Assembly (NCBI GenBank): GCA_963971285.1
Contig: OZ020254.1
Coordinates: 7,936,001-8,000,000 of the forward strand
DNA length: 64,000 bases
Reading direction: 5' to 3'
From: Astropecten irregularis
Lineage: Eukaryota > Echinodermata > Asteroidea > Paxillosida > Astropectinidae
Each line of letters begins with the position of its first letter. The first letter of the stretch is position 1. Under the pieces are notes generated by a model, which saw nothing but the letters and a program-made list of their open reading frames with translations, did no database searches and had not been told where the DNA came from. The position numbers were made by a program, and so were the translations under genes. Positions 1 to 11,159 of the stretch are shown here, in pieces.

Positions 1-1119
1 AGCATTTGAAATGGCACCAATCGGTTTGTCAGTTTCAACTGCTCAAACCAGAACAGACACAAGGCTAGTTATTTTTCTCCTTCATTTTCGTTTCTAAGTT
101 GCCTAGTCTGTGTGACTGAAGGGGGTACCAAATGTGGGGGTTTTTCTCATTTCTTTCCAGCATGCTGAAAAAAATTCAGATATCATGCTCGTAAAAGCCA
201 AAAAGGAGAGGATGGATGATAGCAACTGCAATCTTCTTTTTTTTTTTTTTGGCTTTTTATTTTGTACGACTGCTGCCCAATACATCTTCTAACTGTAGTT
301 TGACAAACAGACAACGAGGAAAAGGTTCAAGTGAACAGGCCATCAACACATAGTAACCAGCTGCCCATTCACTGACATACAATAAACTGAGTGTAACATG
401 CATCTGTGGGAACATACTCTCCATTTTGACGAGGCTAGTACGTTGGTCGCAATCAATCCTATGAACCAGTCACATTTTCAAAGGGCCCGTTTTACTAAAA
501 AAAAAAAAGAGCACCCAATTTGTGACATCTAACGAACATTCACCGAAACTGACCAATCTAATCCCAAAATTCAATCCAGTAGGTCTTGTAATCCCACAAA
601 AGCACATGGTAGGCTGTCAACACACTCCACCAATACAAAACATTGTTATTTTTTCATTTCACAATTGCACGCCACCTGTAAATTGCCCATACTTCCTCTT
701 GTTTTCGATTACTTGGGCATGTTGCTTTTTCTTTCGTTGTCCTTGTCACCAAGCTTTTTTCTTTGATCCAAGATCAAACACGCTCCACGCTAAAGGGCAT
801 GTCATCTAGCTATATGCTCATATAGATTGATGCCAGTATATTGTGGGATAAAAATGCAATCCACTACGATGAAACAATGTATCCATTCGAAGAGTGGGAA
901 GTTCGAGTCAAACAAATTGAACTTTGAGGAGGACCTGACATTATCATCTTGATGGAAACTTGCTCAAAGGCCGAACGACAGAGACGAAGGAGCAAACAGG
1001 TTTGACACAAATTAAAAAAGGAAAAGAAGAAAAAAGATGAGAGGTACTGTAAAAATGGGAGATTATTGAAAAGTGAAGAATGGGATCGTAGGCAACAGGA
1101 AAAACCAAAAGGATCTCAA
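1..1119. other. Unannotated AT-rich stretch
   Basis: No supported gene or repeat. It holds a poly-T run near 237-251 and a poly-A run near 497-508. The short open frames here have no splice context or recognisable composition. Confidence 0.5.
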
Positions 1120-1925
1120 AAGATTTAAAACTAAAGGGAACTTAAGTCAAATCAAGCAGAACTGGAACTAGATCAAATGCTGGGCTCAAAATAGTACTAG
1201 CCCGTTGTACAATGTCTAGCAAAAACCACTCTAGGCTAGCTAGACTCATTTCCTTGGTTGCCTGGTGGGCTAGTATAAAACATAAGAACCTATTCTAAGG
1301 TATGGATCAACATGATTATGTACGGGCTAGTATAAAAATCTATAAAACGGACTAGTAAAAATCTGAAGTTAGTTGAACCAGTGGGCTAGCCAGGAAAAAC
1401 AAGTTAGCGCACAAGGCCTGAAATGGAACCGTGAAAATAAAAAAAATGGAACTTAAAATATCAAAGGGAACTTGAAATTAGATCAAAGGGAACTGGAAAG
1501 ATCGACGGGAACTGGAAATATCAATGGGAACTTGAAATTAGATCAAAGGGAACTGGAAAGATAGACGGGAACTGGAAATTAGATCAAAGGGAACTGGAAA
1601 TATCGACGGGAACTGGAAATATCAATGGGAACTTGAAATTAGATCAAAAGGAACTGGAAAGATAGACGGGAACTGGAAATATCAATGGGAACTTGAAATT
1701 AGATCAAAGGGAACTGGAAATATCGACGGGAACTGGAAATATCAAAGGGAACTTGAAATTAGATCAAAGGGAACTGGAAAGATAGACGGGAACTGGAAAT
1801 ATCAATGGGAACTTGACAAATTAACATGAACTGGAAAGAAAAATCTAAAGGAACTGGAAAAGTGAAATGGAACTAGGAAGGTCAAGGGCGGGCAATTACA
1901 AAGAGCATATAGAATGGGAAATTAA
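1120..1925. repeat. 60-bp minisatellite built of ~20-bp subunits
   Basis: From about 1440 to 1870 the sequence repeats with a 60-bp period; three consecutive rows between 1621 and 1820 match almost base for base. Each 60-bp unit contains three related subunits based on GGGAACTGGAAATATCAA, GGGAACTTGAAATTAGATCAA and a variant with GATAGACGG. Diverged units occur before (1120-1178) and after (1870-1925), so the array once extended further. A CTAG-rich element (1178-1420) separates the left remnant from the main array. Confidence 0.9.
1178..1420. mobile_element. Diverged T-family MITE beside the minisatellite
   Basis: The left end (CTGGGCTCAAAATAGTACTAG-like) aligns with the end of the T element at 34583 (CAGGGCTCGAAAT followed by ACTAGAC). 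The interior repeats GCTAGTATAAAA and CTAGTAAAAATC as in T. The right boundary is unclear. Minisatellite-like units lie on both sides, suggesting insertion into that array. Confidence 0.45.
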
Positions 1926-2158
1926 AGGTCAAAGAAAACTGAAAATATCAAAAAGAGATGGACAAATTAAAGGGAGCTGGCTGGAATATAGAAAAGCAAA
2001 GAGATCAAAGAGGAGATCAAAGACAGAAGGTGGCTTGGAAAGTTGAGGGTGGAGTGGACTTGATGGAATGTAATTATGACATATTCTCCTGATAAAGGCC
2101 ATCATCAACACAGTCATCAAAATGCAAGGACTGGGACTGCATCCAGGGAGCAAGTGAG

Positions 2159-2285
2159 TTAAAGGTAGTATCATACTTGTTAAACGTATGTTTCTACCAC
2201 CACCATCTTCATACCCTGTAAGTAATACGTAAATCTGTAAACATTTCTGTTTTAGTTTCTAACCAAAGTATGATACTACCTTTAA
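2159..2285. mobile_element. MITE family A, short internally deleted copy
   Basis: 127 bp with both terminal inverted repeats: TTAAAGGTAGTATCATACTT at the left and its complement (AAGTATGATACTACCTTTAA) at the right. It lacks most of the roughly 350-bp interior seen in the copies at 20330 and 48462. TTAA at each end fits a TTAA target duplication. Confidence 0.85.
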
Positions 2286-3714
2286 CAACAGGCCAACAAA
2301 CACCTATATGTAGCACAATGTATTCAACATGGCAGCTAGTGTGACACAACAGGAGCGCTACTGGCTCTCGTCAACATTTGCATTGCACTCATGTACTGCA
2401 GATAGATGAAGTTTGTTTAGTTTGAAAAAAAGGGGAGGTGGAAAAAGTCATCATGTTTCACTCCTCTGGGATTTACGCCCTAGGTAATACAAGATGGAGA
2501 TCCCACATTCAAACAAAACGAAAGGTATACATGTATCCCCCAGGACCCGGTTTTCAGCAAGCAATTCCCCACTTAATATCAACTATATCATGCAAGCATA
2601 CACAATGTTACCCACTAGGGTACAATGTAATTCTACCCACGAATAAAAGTTGTGGAATAAGATACCTTTTAAAGTAACACAAAAAGCAGTTTTTTTATCA
2701 TGGATTTTTTTTCTCTTTTCACTGAAAACAAATAGCTCACTTTTACCGCATATATTTGCCATCAACAGGAACTTCAGAATTTGTGTTCAATAAAATTATC
2801 TAAGCATTTACGATAACAAATGGAATGAGTCCGCTTGGCAGATTTCAGATTCCTCGGAAATCTGATCTCACCCGGCCAAAGAAGTCCCATCTTTTTCCCC
2901 CCTCCACCGTTGCACTCCATTCGTATTAAGAAACGGAACATTGCAAGCTCAGATCAAAAGAAAGTAGGGTATGGCGGAGATATCTAGAACATCGTGTAGG
3001 TCTCTATACAGATTGTACACTGAGGATGACCGACTCCTCTATTGTGTATTGAATTACCCGCCCTCCTGTGTCTCCCATTGCAACAGGAAACTCATAGTAA
3101 CCTTGGCGACGGGATAAGATTCTATACATTTTGAGATGGTACCATTTCCAGGCACCGGTGTCCATCAAGGCAATGAGGGATGCACACTCTCTCAAAGGTT
3201 TCTCCCTCACAATGGGGTGTATTTTTAACTCTCCGTAACCTTTTTGTTGAGAAGTTTATGATTCAGTTGCAAATTCTTTCAATAATCCAAAACGCCGAGA
3301 AATAGTACAAGAAGCAAAATAACAAGCACAATGAGGGGATATAAATATAGAAAGCAAGTTATTTTAAGCTTCGTGGAGGAGATGGTTAGAAAAGGTTTTT
3401 AAGAGGAAATCTGGCTGTCAGATTCCCCTTGGAATGAAGTGAAAACCTCAGATTTCTTTCACAAAATCCCCTCTTTTCCCAAAGGAGTTATTTTTGATCA
3501 CTCGATGCAACCGCAAACCTTCCATTAGCACAAAGAAACAAGAGAAAAAGAAGTCGATATTTTTGGCAACTTCATCTGATGACCTAAAATAGAACACTGC
3601 TGCCGTAGCAGTGCTAAAGAAACACCCACAGCTTAATATTTGTACAATATATTTGATATATTTTGACAACCTGATGTAAAGAGGCATGCAACAGCATCAG
3701 GGCCTATATCTGGC
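2286..3714. other. Unannotated stretch
   Basis: No supported gene. A 68-codon minus-strand open frame at 3004-3210 has protein-like composition but no clear splice sites or recognisable domain. No repeat family was matched. Confidence 0.4.
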
Positions 3715-4025
3715 CTAAATGGTATAATACATGATTGGTGAAGATCACAGAACTACAGCACTCACACTTTGTCTAATCCAACGTATACATGAAATAATAA
3801 ACCTGTGAAAATGTGAGCTCAATCGGACATCTGAGTCACGAGAAAATAAAATAGCGAAAAACACACTCAATTTGTGTGACTAATTTCTGGATAAATACAC
3901 CATTTCAGGAGGAAATATTTTAACGGTATGTTTCTACCAGCACCATCTTCATACCCTGTAAGTTATAGGTAAATCTGAGAATATTTCTATTTGGGTATGA
4001 TACCAATCCTGTACTGTACCTTTAA
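3715..4025. mobile_element. Chimeric MITE: B-family left half, A-family right half
   Basis: The left part (3715 to about 3872) is the reverse complement of the 3' end of family B (compare 14611 backwards): GGTATAATACATGATTGG, then the AATAATAAACCTGTGAAAAT and GAGCTCAATCGGACATCTGA blocks. The right part (about 3878-4025) is family A: ACTAATTTCTGGATAAATAC, then the block ending GTACCTTTAAC. Both outer ends look like TTAA-type termini, so the composite is bounded like one element. Confidence 0.75.
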
Positions 4026-4591
4026 CATATACTGTAACATTCATGATTCATGGGCCTGTGCTAATAGCTAACAGCCAATTACTGTACAAAACTTATGGAC
4101 ACTGTGATGAATGATGGTTACATTTATCAACAAATAAATGATTTTCTGGAAGATACATGAAGATAATTATTCCTCAACACAAATGAGCATAGAAACATGC
4201 AACAAATTTACTATAGGGTATGAAAACACATTAACAGTTGATGTAATATTAATGATCATAGTTCATAAAAAAAATGTTCAAGGCCTTGAAAAGGTCACTG
4301 TGGAGTGACTGAGTGCAGGGCCTATGTGTACATGTATCTTGATTTGACATGGTTACTTCAGTGAATGTGAACCTGAAATCTCTATACTGACATTTTTGAT
4401 GGGGGGCCAGGGAATTGAGGCAAGTGCCTTTGTTTCCTCTCCAAAGTTCATGCACAGATGTTGCAACTGAAATTTCAGTTCCTATTTTGAATTCCCCCAA
4501 TGAACTGGGACATTTTTCAGCAAGATGGACAAGAGAGGAAGGAGACAAGGAGAATTAAGGAGTCCTGAAGTAATCTCAGACAAAAGAACAA

Positions 4592-4742
4592 AGGGTCGAT
4601 TTCACCAAACTCATCGTAACTTACTATCAATCGTTGCACTGATGATGTATTGCAGCCCTAACATAGGATAGGCCCCCTACGATGGGTTATCCTTCGTAAC
4701 TCGAGTTCCGCTCAATCGTAGGGATTTGCGAAATCGACCCCT
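4592..4742. mobile_element. MITE family F, copy 1
   Basis: About 150 bp bounded by GGGTCGATTTCACCAAACTC and, inverted, GCGAAATCGACCCCT. The interior carries ACTTACTATCAATCGT and GGGTTATCCTTCGTAACTCG, shared by copies at 6338, 42166, 49942 and 58377. The ends fold onto each other, and the flanking arms (TACTATCAATCGTTG/TCAATCGTAGGG) are partly complementary as well. Confidence 0.9.
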
Positions 4743-6337
4743 GGAATCTTATTGTGAAAGCTGTATATGTCATCTTCCCCAGCAATACAAACATACACCA
4801 TGTGTCACCTTTCTCCATCCTGCATATATAGACTTCTTAGAAAGAGGTATGCATTCACTTCACACCTGTCGCTCTTCTTAATTAATAAACGGCCGGCCAC
4901 GGTCCAGTCCGGTCCGGGGATGTCAGTCTTTCCCAGGTCCTGAAGTTTTTTTTGAGCGGATATTTCCATTAAACCGGACCAATAAACCTTTGTGATTAGC
5001 CGGAGAGAGGCTGTAATTAATCAGGGAGGCATGGGGTTGAACACATGCACCTGATAATAAGTGTGGCTTCGTTATCACGACAGCTCAGAATTTCAAGAAA
5101 CTTGATATCGTCAGTCGATCCGTACAGTAAAGAACAAGACTTCTGCAGTAAATTGCACACACACGCGTAGAAAAAAAACTGGTAGGACTGATCTGGTGCC
5201 TGGACAGGAGCAAAGATCCTTGTAAACAAAACCAATGACAGAGGTAATAGGAGGAAATTTCAAGCAAATTCAGCATTCTGAACAAGACGGGCGTCGCTAT
5301 GATGCATATGGAATAGCTGACAAGTTTACGTGTTATCTGAGAACACCCAAGCAATAAACTGTCTTGAACTGCGGCCCATATCTCTGATCAGAATAATTAC
5401 CTTAAATAAATAATGCTTACTAGAGGTAGGAGGAGGGAAGATTCGACTTTAAGCAGGATTTTTTTTCTCCTCTGTTTTCCCAGAAAGAAAGTTGCTGCTA
5501 TAGTTAATGAGAAAATAAAGAAAATGAGACATCAGTGGATTTGTGGGCAACCCTAAGAAAAGTTGACATTTTGTATTTAATCCACGTTCCCCACTTTCCT
5601 GGATAATAATCAGTTATCATGATTTGGTTACATGTATCGCACGCATTTATAATATGTGATAACATCCAGACAGTACCGGTAATTATTTTGGTTGGCAGGG
5701 TTGTCGTTATATGAAAGATGTCCCCACCTCCTAAGCCCACATGCCTGCTGGCGAAATTGTTCAGCCACGTCGGATAAAATGTAAGTCTTGTTGAGAAAAA
5801 GATTTATATACAATTTACTTATTAGCATCTGTGGATGATGGAAAACGTGCCCCAGGGGGTTGGGGACCAACAGTACATGGGGTTATTACCTCACAACATA
5901 TTGAAGCAAGGGGTGATTAAACATTCAAAAGTCAAAGGGGAAAACAACAAAGGATAAGATGTTTCTAAACAAGAGGAAATCATGAATAATAAAATAGAAA
6001 TCTTAATTTCAAATACAACAAAATATGCCTTACATCTTTGGAACAATTTACAGAACAATTGGCTATATCCTGAAAATTATCCTTGACTCCCCAAAAAATC
6101 CCAATGTTTGTGTACAATACATACCCAATATGGTTCTTTAAATCACTATGATGAACAATCACTATAACAGACAATATCCTGCCATGTACTGGTATGTTAT
6201 ACAGCAGCTGAATAACAAAATGATTACTCTATTGATTTATTTCTAGCACTGGTCTTCAGTGAAAAAAAAAGGCCAGTAGTTATTATAAATTGTTTAGAAA
6301 TATAAGACATAAAACTGGTTGAGTATCTGCTATGATG
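4743..6337. other. Unannotated stretch with a homeodomain-site cluster
   Basis: No supported gene; several 60-99 codon open frames overlap in different frames and none is recognisable. At 4868-5036 there is a GC-rich palindromic patch (CGGCCGGCCACGG, GGTCCAGTCCGGTCC) flanked by AATTA-type sites (TTAATTAATAAAC, GTAATTAATCAG), which could be regulatory. Confidence 0.35.
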
Positions 6338-6476
6338 ATTCTTCACAAAGCTCTATGATCGATCGTAACTTGAGTTACGAAGGATAACCCATCATATCCT
6401 ATGAAGGGCTGCAATGCATCACAAGTCCTACACGATTGATAGTAAGTTACGATGAGTTTGGTGAAATCGACCCTTG
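6338..6476. mobile_element. MITE family F, copy 2 (inverted)
   Basis: Reverse orientation relative to 4592: begins near CTTCACAAAGCTCTATGATC and ends GGTGAAATCGACCCTT. It shares the GAAGGATAACCCATC and GATTGATAGTAAGTTACGA blocks. Confidence 0.88.
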
Positions 6477-7544
6477 GTCATTGAACTGTGTACATCTAGA
6501 GAAAAAAAAACAACATCTATCCAACCCTATGATCATGAGTGAGAATATCCCTACTTTCAAATGTATTTTTGCTCTGGGTGCTACTCAGATGCCAATTGAT
6601 CCATAAGCTAGCCTGTGAGTGTCAATCTCTCCCTATAAATGATATAATTAGGAAACTCAGCTGCATTATTTATTTCCCTTTAAATAAAACAAAGATTGTG
6701 AGAATGAGAAAACATGATTTGACAAACTGGAAAATTAGAATCCCAATCAACTGAATGCACTGGCACTAATACTAATGAAACAAATAACACACAGTGGTAC
6801 GGAGGATTAAGCGGTCGAGGAATCCCATCAACCAACTGTATGATAACAAGAATTCAGACCATACGTTTCTGATCAGGTGCAATAGTGCAAGCATTAACAG
6901 AACGACTAGTCTTCTTGTTCACAGATGGCAGCTGCCAGCGTCCATCTGTACAAAATGGTCATCATCATCACCTTGTCCGACAATTTCCAATGCGATATAT
7001 GCACGGCGGTCATTTGACTTCATTCCATCCACTAACCCTATTCTACCCCCCCCCCCCCTCCCCCTATCAATTTACACCCTCTGCTCGTTCCTTGGGGAAA
7101 ATCTTTGTCACGTTCCCAATCATGAATGGTAAAAAAGAAAGAAAAAATTACCATCCAGCCTCATCAGAAAATAAAATTGGATTTTTTTTTCTAGTACACT
7201 TGTGAGAGCGCTCCAATCTCATTAGGAGTGATGATGGGGACCTGGGGGGCTGATTAACAGGATGGTTGTAGCTGTGAAGACTGTCAGCCATTTTGTATAA
7301 ATAGAATATTGTTCTGTCTTCATTAAACCCGGGGGAGATTTAGGCTTGTACAGCTGAGGTGTGGTCTGGCTGTATCTCCCCTGCTAATTACATACGGCTG
7401 TGTTGAGGCCATATGAACAGTTTATTTTTAAAAATAGATACAAACTAATTTGAGAATGAAGGAAAACCTATTCTTGTTTCCAGCAAAGGCCATGTGTTGC
7501 TTCTTTGTCCTTAGCCATTTTTGGATGAGGAAAGACAAACTAAC
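6477..7544. other. Unannotated stretch; poly-C run and possible conserved block
   Basis: No supported gene. A C-rich run lies at 7046-7064. The segment at about 7205-7410 is of higher complexity than its surroundings and contains TGTATAAATAG and CTAATTACATA; it could be regulatory, but nothing shows this directly. Confidence 0.35.
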
Positions 7545-7645
7545 TGAAATGGAAGTCAATATGCAAAGTGAGGAATATTGTACCACCTTCCGTGCTCTAC
7601 CTACTGAGCTATCACCCAACCCTATTATTAGTGGTGTTCCTAACT
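7545..7645 (-). mobile_element. Degenerate tRNA-like element (family G?)
   Basis: The complement reads GATAGCTCAGTAGGTAGAGC, a tRNA A-box-like segment as in the other G copies. A clear B box is absent on the expected side, so this is a fragment or a diverged copy. Confidence 0.4.
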
Positions 7646-7800
7646 GCCATATGGTGATTACTTCACAGATGATTGTGTTAAAAGAGGACGACTCTACTGG
7701 GTCTGAGTCCGATTTGTAACAATGTTATAATAATATCAAATAAAATCATCAAATCACCACAAAGGAAACTGACTGGATTTATTTGAAGTCATAGAAAAGT

Positions 7801-7883
7801 GAACAAAGAAAAATTGACTGGAGCAAGATTCAAACCTTTGATCCCTGGAATACTATACCGACGCTCTACTCCAACTTTTAAAT
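7801..7883 (-). mobile_element. tRNA-like inverted-repeat element, family G, diverged
   Basis: Begins GAACAAAGAAAAATTGACTG, the arm shared by all G copies, followed by a weakened reversed B box (CAAGATTCAAACC) and reversed A-box remnants (GCTCTACTCC). It lies head to head with the copy at 7884. Confidence 0.7.
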
Positions 7884-8012
7884 GAACAAAGATAATTGAC
7901 TATTTGGTACTTCGTCAACATAGGGTTGGATAGCTCAGTTAGTAGAGCACCGGTACGGTATTCTGGGGGTCACAGGTTCGAATCCCCACTCCAGTCAATT
8001 TTTGTTTTGCTC
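7884..8012 (+). mobile_element. tRNA-like inverted-repeat element, family G
   Basis: Left arm GAACAAAGATAATTGACTAT, then a tRNA-like core with A box (TAGCTCAGTTAGTAGAGC) and B box (GGTTCGAATCC), then right arm CCAGTCAATTTTTGTTTTGC. The two arms are inverted copies of each other. Closely related to 34139-34268. Confidence 0.85.
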
Positions 8013-8691
8013 CCTTTTCAGTGACTTATAATAATGAGAGTAAATTTTATATCTTAATTCACATAACTTGAAGAAAAGCTCCAATCCCTTGTCCTTAAAA
8101 AGAACATTATACACGTAATGAATTTAAAGTCATAGCAAAGGATTTCATCTCTTTTCTAACTTTTTCTTTCTTTATTTTAGAACTCCAATCTGCAAAAAGC
8201 TAAGTTTTAACAACACATGTATTATCATAAACAATAAACAGTGACAATTTGTCAATGGATTTGAGGATACAATGAAAATTGGTTCATTTGTGTTTATATA
8301 CTGGACAACATGCATTTCATGCGATATATAGAAAAATATATAGCCGTATGATAGACAGGGAAAAAATTTCATTTCCTTAAAAATCCTGTATGCTAGCTTT
8401 AAAAGGGGAAAATTTACTACATGTACTATAATTATTTTCAAATTCATTGGTCTGTAACTCATAAACAGACTGCACGGCATCTAACATATTTTCCCGCAGC
8501 AGGGAACACGCCTTCTAAGCCCACACATTGCTACCTAATCAACACATGGAACTCTGGATTGTATTAGCCATCTGCAGCATCTGTGCCCGGATAATTGAAA
8601 TTTGTTCCTGGACTGATTTATGTATAGGAAGTCTCACTTTAATTATTTGTCGCTGGCTTTCTTTTCCGTGCTTGTTTAATACCCATTAAAT

Positions 8692-8833
8692 AAGAGACTT
8701 TGGAGAACCGGTCTTCAAGTCAACAGGGCACGCTCACGCACAACAGCGCAGGCGCAAAACAACGCGCGCATGCTAACATTGCGTGAGCGTGCGCTGATGT
8801 TTACTTGAATACTGGTTCTCCAAAGTCTCCCAT
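8692..8833. mobile_element. Palindromic MITE family E, copy 1
   Basis: Left arm GAGACTTTGGAGAACCGGTC, right arm ending CTCCAAAGTCTCCCATTG. The centre is CpG-rich and alternating (AACAGCGCAGGCGC, AACGCGCGCATGC) in AT-rich surroundings. Other copies: 15518, 23643, 25039, 28876. Confidence 0.9.
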
Positions 8834-9461
8834 TGTGGACAATATCTAACTGTACTCTAATTTATAATAAAAATAAAAAAGTATGCAGAAACTTCACAAA
8901 AGCTGGGGCTTATGGGACATGTCTTTCAAAGCAACAGAAACACAGCAAAACAAGATTTGGAGGTCATGAATCCCAAATCCCAATTAGGACTTATTGGGAG
9001 ATAACAAACTAACGAGCGGAGAAGGACATGAGGCAGAGACATCACAGAGACAAACAAGCCTGACTTGACAGGAATGAAAGGAGACGTAATGATGCGACTG
9101 ACTTTGTTACATAGTGGGAGATAATGTCATTTTCAGAAACAGACCCAGACCAAGAGAGGAGAGGCTATAGGCACTGCCACTAGTTACATGCATACATATC
9201 TTGCAATGTAATAATCTAATTATGTTACCTTGCCTTTAAGTTATCAAGGGGTTTGATGAAGAATTGCGAATTTTTTTCAGCTGATTCATAACCTAATTTA
9301 AGATTCATAATGTGATGAATTTTACTCAAATGTCAAGAGTATAGATGTGTTTGTAATATTGGAAACTTTTTGTACTACACGACAAATGAAACATGGTTAA
9401 TAGGCCTATTCCCAGTATTATGCAGTTTGCTCTTGTTCGACCACATTGAAATGGGAGTCTA

Positions 9462-9709
9462 CAGGGGCCAATTTCAAAAAGCTGCTTAAGCACTAAAATT
9501 TGCTTAAGCACCAAAAACCTTGATGAATGAAATCAGTATGCCCACCATAACTCCTTGTGAATGTTATTCTCAGAAAACAATGGCCGAATACAAGTAAAAA
9601 CCAGTGAACATCACATGAAAATTTAGTTGGTAATCCTGTTGAACCAAGGAAGAACAAAGGAATTTTTCATTCTTTTAAAAGCAAATGTTGTGCTTAAGCA
9701 GCTCTAGAC
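9462..9709. mobile_element. MITE family H, copy 1
   Basis: Bounded by GGGGCCAATTTCAAAAAGCT and, inverted, TGCTTAAGCAGCTCTAGACA. The interior (AACTCCTTGTGAATGTTAT, CATCACATGAAAATTTAGTT) matches the copy at 59682 across its whole length. A subterminal TGCTTAAGCA palindrome is repeated in both arms. Confidence 0.9.
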
Positions 9710-9815
9710 ATTTACAGGTTAAGTTTGTTGACCAAACAATGTTGACAGTAGCTCATTCTACAACGCCAAGCTACATGTATGAACTGTGTCACCACTCTAG
9801 AGGCTAAACGACGAA

Positions 9816-10058
9816 CTACACAGGATTACCCTCAATATTACCACGCTCTCTCCATGCAGCAACATAAAAAAAAACCTCCTTTAAAAAAGTTTCAGTGATC
9901 TTCCGCCCACCGCCACTAACAGTTCTTCCTCCTTGTCCTACTTTCCTTTCCTGATCTTTTTCTGTCGGCCGGTCTCTCATAATCTTAAGCCACTGGTGCC
10001 TTGCTTTTAGCATGTTAAAATTCCCTCTGGCAACCAAGTGGAAAAATTGATAATTTCC
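9816..10058 (-). CDS. Possible terminal coding exon, unknown product
   Basis: The minus strand is open for 80 codons before a TAG, starting at a good acceptor: two CTAAC branch-like motifs precede CCCACAG|GGAAAT at 10059. The peptide is basic and contains HQWLKIMRDRPTEKDQERK, a glycine-rich GRTVSGGGRK and KEVFFYVAAWRER. The mix of a tryptophan-bearing helix with a GGGRK turn recalls Myb/SANT-like accessory proteins of DNA transposons only loosely, and I do not assign a family. A second minus-strand frame (10245-10448) lies just upstream in reading order. It could equally be chance or a decayed transposon exon. Confidence 0.28.
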   Translation of the reverse strand, partial: GNYQFFHLVARGNFNMLKARHQWLKIMRDRPTEKDQERKVGQGGRTVSGGGRKITETFLKEVFFYVAAWRERGNIEGNPV

Positions 10059-10244
10059 CTGTGGGTTAGTTGTTAGCCAAAGCGCACTTCTCTACGTTGG
10101 CTCTTCAGTCTGCATATTTCTTTTCAATCGCGGAGAATGCGTTGGCAGAAAGGGATTCGCGTATAATTCAGCAAGAAAAGGTCTCGTGTATCTGTTAACA
10201 GCTTTTGTTGTTCCACAAAACTAATCTTTGACGGATGGTGTGGA

Positions 10245-10448
10245 TCAGCTGATGGTAGAGGCAAAAGAGGTCTCCGCATCATCTACATCATCCATCTCGG
10301 ATGGATGCACAAGGGCTATTAAGTCAGCGGGTGGAACGGCGTGGAGGTGCTCCACGTATACACTCTGTAATCTTTTATTCACTAAACTTGTAGTCCCCAT
10401 GGAACCTGGGACTGTGATAACGGGCAACTGTGACATCTGATGGTCCAT
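10245..10448 (-). CDS. Possible upstream coding frame of the same unit
   Basis: 67 codons from ATG to TGA on the minus strand. The N-terminal part is neutral and the C-terminal part is acidic: VEHLHAVPPADLIALVHPS followed by EMDDVDDAE. The opposite strand is also open for 70 codons over the same bases, so openness alone is weak evidence. No clean donor that would join it to 9816-10058 was found. Product unknown. Confidence 0.22.
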   Translation of the reverse strand: MDHQMSQLPVITVPGSMGTTSLVNKRLQSVYVEHLHAVPPADLIALVHPSEMDDVDDAETSFASTIS

Positions 10449-10661
10449 GCCATGCCTTGCCTGCCTGAGCTACCAGCCTGCCTGCTTTGGGTAATCATTC
10501 CTGGGTTAGGCAGACAAGCTTTGACAGGTAATACATCTTTTAATCATCATGACGTGACCAGATGAGGTGATGTCATTTATGGTGACTCTGCCTGCTGCCA
10601 CAGCAAATTGCAATTACTCTCAACACATAAAAGAAAAATTAATAGATAGATGAATAAATAA

Positions 10662-10738
10662 ATAATTACAAGTGACACGCAATGGGCTTATCTATGTCTT
10701 TTCGGTATAACGTTTCCAAATAAATTCTAACTATAAAT
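10662..10738 (+). repeat. Left copy of a ~75-bp direct repeat flanking a D element
   Basis: ATAATTACAAGTGACACGCA, AATGGGCTTATCTATGTC and TATAACGTTTCCAAATAA recur at 11013-11086 with about 10 differences. The two copies bracket the D element at 10739-10988. Confidence 0.85.
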
Positions 10739-10988
10739 GGGGTATTAGGGAGAAATGTTAGACATTAGGGAGACATCAGGACTTAGGGAGACTTTTCGAT
10801 GTCTCCTTAAGGTACCAGTTACCTTTTAAAAACATATTTTTATTGTCCATATTTTAATAGAAGACAGAGAATGCTCTCAATATGAACATATGTCAATTTC
10901 AAGTTCATTGGTTGGAAGGATGTTTAGAAATAGGTAAGTAAAGTTTGTGCACGGCCCTATGGGAAAGTCTCCTCAAGGTTCCATCTTC
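10739..10988 (+). mobile_element. MITE-like family D, copy 1
   Basis: About 250 bp, matching the reverse complement of 38197-38446 throughout (GACTTAGGGAGACTTT, AGACAGAGAATGCTCT, ATGAACATATGTCAATTT, ATAGGTAAGTAAAGTTTGTG). The ends carry imperfect inverted GGAGAC/GTCTCC motifs. It is non-coding. Confidence 0.85.
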
Positions 10989-11012
10989 GGTTATATTAAT
11001 AATTATATTAAT

Positions 11013-11086
11013 AATTACAAGTGGCAGACAATGGGCCTATCTATGTCTCTTCAGTATAGCGTTTCCAAATAATTTCGAACTGCATT
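11013..11086 (+). repeat. Right copy of the ~75-bp direct repeat
   Basis: Counterpart of 10662-10738 (ATTACAAGTGGCAGACAATG, TCTATGTCTCTTCAGTAT). It lies directly after a short AT-rich duplicated ATATTAATAATT. Confidence 0.85.
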
Positions 11087-11159
11087 TTTATCATTAACTG
11101 CATTATCATGGCATTGTGGACACGATTCCTGCCCTACAGGATATATAACGGACACCACA

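Noticed and set aside
3004-3210. 68-codon minus frame with protein-like composition
   Set aside because: No convincing splice sites or recognised domain; kept only as a note.
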